DNA of 11,945 nt, taken from Desulfovibrio sp. Its GTDB lineage: Bacteria > Desulfobacterota > Desulfovibrionia > Desulfovibrionales > Desulfovibrionaceae. The notes under the pieces are model-generated. The model made no database searches. It had not been told where the DNA came from and saw only the letters and a list, made by a program, of their open reading frames with translations. The stretch lies in NCBI GenBank assembly GCA_022837365.1, contig JALHHV010000016.1, forward strand, positions 1 through 11,945, written 5' to 3'. Positions within the stretch are counted from its first letter, which is position 1. Each line of letters opens with the position of its first letter. The translations under genes and the position numbers were made by a program. Positions 7,840 through 11,945 of the stretch are shown here, in pieces.

Positions 7840-7845
7840 ATCCTA
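7840..7845 (-). promoter_or_regulatory. Candidate -10 box for the GH65 gene
   Basis: TAGGAT on the minus strand lies 40 nt upstream of the GH65 ATG and matches TANNNT. No good -35 element is seen at the usual distance. Downstream, AGAGGA and GGGGAG provide possible ribosome binding sequences ahead of the ATG. Together with the hairpin and repeats just upstream, this suggests the GH65 gene can be transcribed separately from the transporter genes. Confidence 0.3.
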
Positions 7846-7874
7846 CCGATCAGGCGTTCAGGACACGGCCGTTT

Positions 7875-7909
7875 GGCACAACGAGAGGCTGTCCGGCACA
7901 GCGAGAGGC
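7875..7909. repeat. Two-copy 15-bp direct repeat upstream of GH65
   Basis: GGCACAACGAGAGGC (7875-7889) and GGCACAGCGAGAGGC (7895-7909) differ at one base and are offset by exactly 20 bp, about two helical turns. The linker creates an imperfect dyad CTGTCCGGCACAG. The pair lies between the hairpin after the permease gene and the candidate promoter of GH65. The spacing would suit two protomers or dimers of a regulator binding the same face of the helix. The regulator is unknown. Confidence 0.5.
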
Positions 7910-7934
7910 CCCGCGGACCGTGGTCCACGGGGCC
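7907..7934 (-). terminator. Strong hairpin after the second permease gene
   Basis: In the minus-strand transcript, GGCCCCGTGGACC pairs with GGTCCGCGGGGCC, a 13-bp stem with one U-G wobble and a minimal loop. It starts 17 nt after the permease stop codon. No U-tract follows. It is best read as a factor-independent terminator of the GC-rich type or as a partial terminator/stabiliser that sets a lower level of GH65 transcript from the transporter promoter. The wobble resolves only in the minus orientation, which supports that direction. Confidence 0.6.
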
Positions 7935-7950
7935 CCTGGCGGGCCGGATC

Positions 7951-8883
7951 TCAACCCTTGACCGCACCTCCCAGCATCCCGCGCACGAAGTAGCGCTGGA
8001 GGCCGAGGAAGACTGCCACCGGCACCACCATGGCGATGAACGCGCCGGCGGAGAGGATGTGCCAGTCGGAACCACGCGTACCAGTGAGGTCAGCGAGGCG
8101 GACGGTGAGCGGTGAGACGTCAGGGCTGGAACCGAACACCAGACCGACGAGCAGGTCGTTCCAGACCCACAGGAACTGGTAGATCCCGAACGCGGCGATG
8201 GCCGGGACGAGCAGCGGGAAGAGCACCTGGAAGAAGATCTTCACGTGCCCGGCACCGTCCACCCTCGCTGCCTCGATGAGCGACCGCGGGATGTCCATCA
8301 TGAAGTTGTGCAGCATGAAGATCGCCAGTGGAAGCGCGAAGATCGTGTGCGACAACCACACGGGCCAGAAGGACCCCGTGATGCCCCAGTTGTTGTACTG
8401 CGTGAGCAGGGGGATGAGGGTGATCTGGATCGGGACGATCTGGAGTGCGAAGACCGCCACGAACAGTGCGTTCCGGCCGGGGAACTCCATCCACGCGAAC
8501 GCGTAGGCCGCGAGCAACGCCAGCGTGATCGGGATCATCACGGCCGGGAGCGTGATCACCACCGTGTTGACGAAGGCGCTGCCGAAGCTGTTGGTGCCCC
8601 GGGTGAAGACGTCCACGTAGTTCTCGGTCGTGATCGCCGGATTCGCGAAGAAGGTCCACCACCCACTCGTCCGGATCTCGGCCGCCGGACGGAACGAGGT
8701 GACGAAGAGCCCGAAGGTCGGGATCGTCCACAGCACCGCGATGATGATCGCCGCCGCGGTTGCCCATGGGGAGCTCAGCCGGTTCTTGGCGTCGATCGCC
8801 CGCTGCTCGGCCTTGCTGAGCTTCTTGGGCTTGGCGTCGGCCTTCATTGCGGGAACAGGAGGATTCGGATTCGTGGTGGTCAT
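7951..8883 (-). CDS. Sugar ABC transporter permease, MalG/AglG-like
   Basis: A 310-aa inner-membrane subunit of a carbohydrate ABC importer (CUT1 type). A lysine-rich cytoplasmic N-terminus (about residues 1-38) precedes the first membrane segment (WATAAAIIIAVLWTIPTFGL, about 40-60). Five more hydrophobic segments follow, and the protein ends in the short RGMLGGAVKG tail. The ATPase-coupling EAA loop is at about 204-223 (EAARVDGAGHVKIFFQVLFP). Segments such as SGWWTFFANPAITTENY and FAWMEFPGR resemble AglG/GgtD-type alpha-glucoside permeases. The ATG overlaps the stop of the preceding permease as ATGA, and GGAGGAG lies 7 nt upstream, indicating translational coupling. The gene pairs with the MalF-type permease; the ATPase partner is not encoded here. 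Confidence 0.92.
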   Translation of the reverse strand: MTTTNPNPPVPAMKADAKPKKLSKAEQRAIDAKNRLSSPWATAAAIIIAVLWTIPTFGLFVTSFRPAAEIRTSGWWTFFANPAITTENYVDVFTRGTNSFGSAFVNTVVITLPAVMIPITLALLAAYAFAWMEFPGRNALFVAVFALQIVPIQITLIPLLTQYNNWGITGSFWPVWLSHTIFALPLAIFMLHNFMMDIPRSLIEAARVDGAGHVKIFFQVLFPLLVPAIAAFGIYQFLWVWNDLLVGLVFGSSPDVSPLTVRLADLTGTRGSDWHILSAGAFIAMVVPVAVFLGLQRYFVRGMLGGAVKG

Positions 8884-9860
8884 CGCTGCTCCTCCGAGAG
8901 CTTCATCTGGCGGATGTTGTAGATCACCAGGGGGATGATAATGACGAAGAGCAGGACGGCGAGCGTGGCACCGATGCCGCGCTGACCCGTCCGGAAACTC
9001 TGGATGTAGAACTCGTTCGCGACGATCGAGGTCCTGAAGTTGCCGCCGGTCATCGAGTAGACGATGTCGAAGACCTTCAGCGTGGTCATCGAGATCGTCG
9101 TCAGGACGACCACGAGGGCGGGCCGGATGGAGGGCACCGTCACCGAGGCGAACATCCGCAACTGGCTCGCGCCATCGAGCTTCGCAGCCTCGATGATGTC
9201 ATCGGGGATGGCCTTGATGGCGGCGGAGAGGATGGTCATCGCGAAGCCGGACTGGATCCACACCATGACTGCGATGAGGAACAGGGTGTTCGACGGCCAG
9301 TTCAACAGGAACTGCTGGGTCTCGAATCCGAACCACACCAGCAACTGGTTCATCAGGCCCGTCTGTGGTCGATTCGTCGGCTTGTAGTCGTAGACGAACT
9401 TCCAGATGATGCCCGCACCGACCATCGAGATGGCCATCGGCAGGAAGATCAGGGCCTTCGCCTGCTTCTCGAACGGCGAGCGGTCCACGATCACGGCGTA
9501 GATGAGGCCGAACACGGTTGACAGCAGCGGCACCAGCACCACCCAGAGCGCGGTGTTCAGCAACACCGTTCTCAGCTCTGGATTGGTGAAGACCGCCGTG
9601 TAGTTCTCGATCCCCACCCACTCCTGCTGGTTCCCGCTCTTGAACGATCCGAGGATCGTGGAGATGGCCGGGTAGACGAGTCCGAAGAGGATGAGCAGGA
9701 CGGTCGGGCCGAGGAAGGCGATGATGACGAGCCACCGCGGCATCTTCGGAAGTTCGGAGACGAGCAGGAGAGCCGTCATGACGACGACGAACAGGAGGAC
9801 CGCCACGACCATGACCGCGAGCTTCTGGGCGCTGCTATCGGCTCCTAGAAGGAAATCCAT
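8880..9860 (-). CDS. Sugar ABC transporter permease, MalF/AglF-like
   Basis: A 326-aa membrane subunit of the same CUT1 importer. Hydrophobic segments begin at about residue 12 (KLAVMVVAVLLFVVVMTALL), with the second at about 43-67 and the transmembrane core following. The EAA loop lies at 214-233 (EAAKLDGASQLRMFASVTVP). The segment FLPMAISMVGAGIIWKFVYDY is characteristic of AglF-type alpha-glucoside permeases as I recall the family, which points to a glucoside rather than to glycerol phosphate or xyloside. The start is the ATG at 9860, preceded by AAAGGA at good spacing. The 92-nt gap to the binding-protein gene holds a long stem-loop. The gene ends in a 4-nt overlap with the second permease. 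Confidence 0.92.
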   Translation of the reverse strand: MDFLLGADSSAQKLAVMVVAVLLFVVVMTALLLVSELPKMPRWLVIIAFLGPTVLLILFGLVYPAISTILGSFKSGNQQEWVGIENYTAVFTNPELRTVLLNTALWVVLVPLLSTVFGLIYAVIVDRSPFEKQAKALIFLPMAISMVGAGIIWKFVYDYKPTNRPQTGLMNQLLVWFGFETQQFLLNWPSNTLFLIAVMVWIQSGFAMTILSAAIKAIPDDIIEAAKLDGASQLRMFASVTVPSIRPALVVVLTTISMTTLKVFDIVYSMTGGNFRTSIVANEFYIQSFRTGQRGIGATLAVLLFVIIIPLVIYNIRQMKLSEEQR

Positions 9861-9877
9861 GAGAGTCCTTTCAGTCG

Positions 9878-9946
9878 GACGAGTACGTGCCGAACGGATG
9901 GAGGGGAGGAAAGAAGCTCCCATCCATCCGTCCGGCGTACTCGGTC
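9878..9946 (-). other. Long intergenic stem-loop between binding protein and permease genes
   Basis: The arm at 9917-9942 pairs with that at 9881-9908 over about 25 bp, with a 2-nt bulge, a G-U wobble and one mismatch. The loop is 8 nt (9909-9916). The base extends through 9878-9880 and 9943-9946 with one bulged base. There is no T-tract. In binding-protein-dependent importers a hairpin at this position usually protects the upstream message or causes partial termination, so that the binding protein is made in excess over the permeases. That role here is inferred from position and structure. Confidence 0.65.
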
Positions 9947-9952
9947 AACGGA

Positions 9953-11311
9953 TCACGGCCAGCTGGCCTCGATGTCGTCCAGGACGGCCTGCGAGTCCTT
10001 GCCCTCGGCGATCCACTGCGTCATGTTGCTCCAGAACGTGCCGGCGCCGACTGCGCCCGGCATGAGGTCGGAGCCGTCGAAACGGAAGATCGTGTTCGGG
10101 TCGGTCAGCAGCTCATAGGCCAACTGGTCGATCGGGGACTCCAGGTTCGCGGGGTCGAGTTCGGAGTTCGCCGTCACCCAGCCGGGTCCGGAGACCTTGG
10201 CCTTCTCGTTCGCCCACTCCGGGCTGGTGAGGTAGGCCTGGAAGGCGGCAACCTCGGGCCGGTCGGAGAACGCGACGGTGAACTCGCCGCCACCGAGCAG
10301 CGGCTTCTCGTCGGCGGTCAGGCCGGGCAGGTAGAAGGCGAAGACCTCCCCGTTCTCGGAGATGTCGATGCCCTCCGGCCAGTTGGCCTGGTAGAAGGAG
10401 GCCTGGCGGTGCATGAAGCACGCGCCGTCGAGGATCGGCAGGCCCGCGTCACCGAAGGAGGTGGTGGCGATCGAGGTCACGCCGCCGAGGCCGCCGTTGA
10501 CGTAGTCGTCGTTGCGGAGGATCTCGTCGGCGAGGTTCATGGCCTCGAGGATCTGCGGGTCGTTGAACGGGATCTCGTGGGTCACCCACTGGTCGTAGAC
10601 GTCCGGGCCCGCCACGCGGAGGACGAGGTCCTCGATCCAGTCGGTTGCCGGCCAGCCGGTGGCGTCGCCGGACTCGATGCCGGCACACCACGGCTTGGAG
10701 TCGGGGTGGTCCGCGGCGATCTGGTCGGACAGAGCCAGGAGCTCGTCCCAGGTCTCCGGAATCTCGTAGCCGTTGTCCGCGAAGGCCATCGGCGAGTACC
10801 ACACGAAGGACTTCGCGTTGGCGCCCAGCGGGGCACCGTAAAGGGTTCCGTCGACGCTGCCGTACAGCTTCCACGCCTCGTTGTAGTACTGGTCGATGTT
10901 GGACTCAGCGGCCTCGCCGACCGGGACCATCGCGTCCGGGAAGTCGGTGGCGATCTTCTCGATCAGGCCCGGCTGCGGGACGTAGGCGACGTCCGGCGCG
11001 TTCCCTGCCTCGATGCGGACCAGGAGCTGGGCCTCGAACTGGCGTGAACCCTCGTAGTTGACGGTTGCCCCGGTGCACTCCTCGAACGGGATGTAGGAGT
11101 CGATATGGGGCTGGTCCTCCGGGGAGACGATGGAGGTGTACACCGACACCTGGGTCCCCGAGAGGTCGCCGTACTGCTCGAAGGCCGCGCAGTCGACGTC
11201 GCCACCGGCGTCGCCGCCGCCGTCACCGCCGCCGTCGCCACCGCAGGCGCTCAGCACGAGGGTCGTCGCCGCGAGCGCAGCGACCACTCCCATCCTTCTC
11301 GGAATTCGCAT
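9953..11311 (-). CDS. Sugar ABC transporter substrate-binding lipoprotein, AglE-like
   Basis: A 452-aa extracytoplasmic binding protein anchored as a lipoprotein. The signal peptide has a basic start (MRIPRRMG), a hydrophobic core and the lipobox LSAC with the lipidated cysteine C23. A Gly/Asp-rich flexible linker (about 24-39) follows. The mature domain shows the type-1 carbohydrate-binding layout: VSVYTSIVSPEDQPHIDSY, FEAQLLVRIEAGNAPDVAYVPQPG, GAPLGANAKSFVWYSP and PETWDELLALSDQI. Near the end come GAGTFWSNMTQWIAEGKDSQAVLDDIEASW-like sequences typical of AglE/GgtB proteins. The ATG at 11311 is supported by AAAGGAG 5 nt upstream. Longer in-frame readings run into the intron RNA domain and are not credible. 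It is the first gene of the operon. Confidence 0.93.
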   Translation of the reverse strand: MRIPRRMGVVAALAATTLVLSACGGDGGGDGGGDAGGDVDCAAFEQYGDLSGTQVSVYTSIVSPEDQPHIDSYIPFEECTGATVNYEGSRQFEAQLLVRIEAGNAPDVAYVPQPGLIEKIATDFPDAMVPVGEAAESNIDQYYNEAWKLYGSVDGTLYGAPLGANAKSFVWYSPMAFADNGYEIPETWDELLALSDQIAADHPDSKPWCAGIESGDATGWPATDWIEDLVLRVAGPDVYDQWVTHEIPFNDPQILEAMNLADEILRNDDYVNGGLGGVTSIATTSFGDAGLPILDGACFMHRQASFYQANWPEGIDISENGEVFAFYLPGLTADEKPLLGGGEFTVAFSDRPEVAAFQAYLTSPEWANEKAKVSGPGWVTANSELDPANLESPIDQLAYELLTDPNTIFRFDGSDLMPGAVGAGTFWSNMTQWIAEGKDSQAVLDDIEASWP

Positions 11312-11315
11312 GACT

Positions 11316-11322
11316 GCTCCTT
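11316..11322 (-). promoter_or_regulatory. Ribosome binding site fixing the binding-protein start
   Basis: AAAGGAG on the minus strand sits about 5 nt before the ATG at 11311. It decides between this start and the in-frame ATG at 11332, which lacks a comparable site and would add seven residues before the signal peptide. Confidence 0.7.
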
Positions 11323-11345
11323 TGCCTTCCATGTTTGTGGGGGTT

Positions 11346-11351
11346 CTCCTA
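11346..11351 (-). promoter_or_regulatory. Possible -10 box of the sugar operon
   Basis: TAGGAG on the minus strand lies about 35 nt upstream of the binding-protein ATG and is a near match to an actinobacterial -10 box. No -35 element is convincing. A GC-rich dyad covers the place where it would be, as would fit an operator. Confidence 0.25.
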
Positions 11352-11369
11352 GCGTGGCACAGATCACTG

Positions 11370-11389
11370 CGCGGCGAGGAATCCCCGCG
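11370..11389. promoter_or_regulatory. Palindromic operator candidate upstream of the sugar operon
   Basis: The dyad CGCGGnGAnnnnTCnCCGCG is a 20-bp interrupted palindrome about 60 nt upstream of the binding-protein start and just upstream of the possible -10 box. Its position fits a repressor site for a sugar-responsive regulator. It does not have the central CG expected of most LacI-family operators, and the regulator gene is not in the window. Confidence 0.3.
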
Positions 11390-11450
11390 TAACATTTCGC
11401 CATCAGCGCCGGGCGCCGACTGGCCATGGGAAACGCACCGGTGCCGGGCG

Positions 11451-11526
11451 ATCGGGTAGGGGGGCCGGGTTGCCCGGCCCCCTCCCACACCACCGGACAT
11501 GCGGGCCCGCATCCGGCGGTTCGTCA
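11451..11526 (-). ncRNA. 3' end of a group II intron (domains V and VI)
   Basis: In the minus-strand RNA, domain V occupies about 11489-11522. An 8-bp lower stem ACCGCCGG/CCGGUGGU contains the catalytic triad CGC (11518-11516) with its conserved G-U pair. A 2-nt GU bulge (11498-11497) follows. A 5-bp upper stem AUGCG/CGCAU closes a GGCC tetraloop. Domain VI follows as a 10-bp GC hairpin (11473-11482 with 11460-11469), then CUACCCGAU, where A11457 is the branch-point candidate 7 nt from the end. The intron terminus is inferred as ...CCGAU at 11451. The fold and the AY ending fit the ribozyme family closely. The intron's 5' portion lies beyond the window edge or is lost. Confidence 0.85.
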
Positions 11527-11853
11527 GACCGTTAGTCGGAAGCGCTCCCATGCTTGGTGCAGGCTGATGAGGCCCTGACGGTCCCAGTAGCGGCGCGGCA
11601 GGGCACGCTGGAGCACCGCGGAGCCCGCGATGCGCCAGTATCCCTTCGAGGAGTTGCTCCAACGGATCGCGCTCAATGGTGGGATGCCCAACTGTGCGAG
11701 CATCCGCCGCTTGGTCGCGTACCGTTTCCACTGCTTCCAGTGGATCTGCCGCATGCGGCGGTGAAACCACTTGTCCAGGTCCCGGAACACCCTGGGGGTG
11801 TCCGCGATCCGGAAGTAGGCCATCCAGCCACGCACGAACCGGTTCAGCCGCGT
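11524..11853 (-). pseudogene. ltrA: Group II intron reverse transcriptase/maturase, C-terminal remnant
   Basis: About 109 codons remain of the intron-encoded protein, representing the maturase (X) and DNA-binding regions. Visible are LNRFVRGWMAYFRIADTPRV, then LDKWFHRRMRQIHWKQWKRY, then LGIPPLSAIRWSNSSKGYWR and SAVLQRALPRRYW, all typical of the C-terminus of bacterial intron proteins. The reverse transcriptase domain, including YADD, is absent. The frame is blocked upstream by an in-frame TAG at 11854-11856, and the sequence before it does not resemble the family in any frame. No HNH endonuclease domain follows. The TGA stop abuts domain V, as expected for an intron reading frame. It cannot code for an active maturase as it stands. 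Confidence 0.85.
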
Positions 11854-11945
11854 CTACGCACTGGCCGTCTTGGCGGTGACGGGCTTCACCCTCCGTGGCG
11901 GGCTCACCCCAACCAATACGCCTTCTACGCGGTTCGTGTTCCTCG
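11854..11945. other. Unassigned sequence upstream of the maturase remnant
   Basis: This edge segment starts at the in-frame stop that ends homology to the maturase. It may be another part of the intron RNA joined by an internal deletion, or foreign sequence at a truncation point. Open frames exist on both strands but show no recognisable protein. The window ends before this can be decided. Confidence 0.4.

Noticed and set aside
7800..8075. N-terminal extension of the GH65 reading frame
   Set aside because: The extra 92 codons overlap the permease gene and the intergenic hairpin, and encode no recognisable sequence. The domain starts at the ATG at 7799.
11489..11522. Reading the domain V region as a simple terminator
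   Set aside because: The helix has the specific group II layout: an 8-bp lower stem with the CGC triad and G-U pair, a 2-nt bulge and a 5-bp upper stem. It lies directly after a maturase C-terminus and before a domain VI-like hairpin.
11312..11770. N-terminal extension of the binding-protein reading frame
   Set aside because: It would place the signal peptide 153 residues into the protein and run through intron domains V and VI. The ATG at 11311 has an excellent ribosome binding site.
1..11945. CRISPR arrays, tRNA or rRNA genes, and IS terminal repeats
   Set aside because: I looked for regular repeat-spacer patterns, cloverleaf signatures and terminal inverted repeats flanking a transposase and saw none.

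Overview
The window is very GC-rich, codes densely, and carries several family members typical of Actinomycetota: RNase J with the C-terminal PMIVP-VIEV signature, a PepR-type M16 peptidase, and a sugar ABC transporter with no ATPase of its own. Some genes may be leaderless, with a TANNNT box about 6 nt before the start codon. I read it as a chromosomal segment of an actinobacterium, but cannot name the genus. All genes except one acetyltransferase lie on the minus strand, so transcription runs from high to low coordinates.

Right end (11451-11945): the 3' end of a group II intron. It comprises the C-terminal maturase domain of the intron-encoded protein, a near-perfect domain V, and a domain VI with a bulged adenosine 7 nt from the intron terminus. 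The reading frame is cut by an in-frame TAG at 11854-11856, so the protein is a remnant unless the intron was rearranged.

Middle (5496-11450): an alpha-glucoside-type uptake and phosphorolysis locus. It has a lipoprotein sugar-binding protein, two MalF/MalG-type (AglF/AglG-like) permeases overlapping by ATGA, and a GH65 glycoside phosphorylase. A long stem-loop separates the binding-protein gene from the permease genes. A strong hairpin followed by a 2x direct repeat separates the permeases from the GH65 gene. The inferred role is import of an alpha-linked glucoside and its cleavage by phosphate inside the cell. The sugar is not settled, and no ABC ATPase, phosphoglucomutase or regulator is present in the window.

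Left part (122-5490): housekeeping genes in an order close to the actinobacterial dapB-dapA-rnj neighbourhood. They are an M16 zinc peptidase, dapB, a GNAT acetyltransferase on the opposite strand, dapA and rnj (RNase J). dapA and dapB catalyse the first two committed steps of the diaminopimelate/lysine branch. dapA and the acetyltransferase gene diverge from a 71-nt gap in which both appear to have leaderless promoters.

The points most worth a second look are the GH65 enzyme with an unusual loop, the intron remnant at the head of the operon, the junction of the sugar locus with the conserved M16-dapB block, and the RNA structures between the operon genes.
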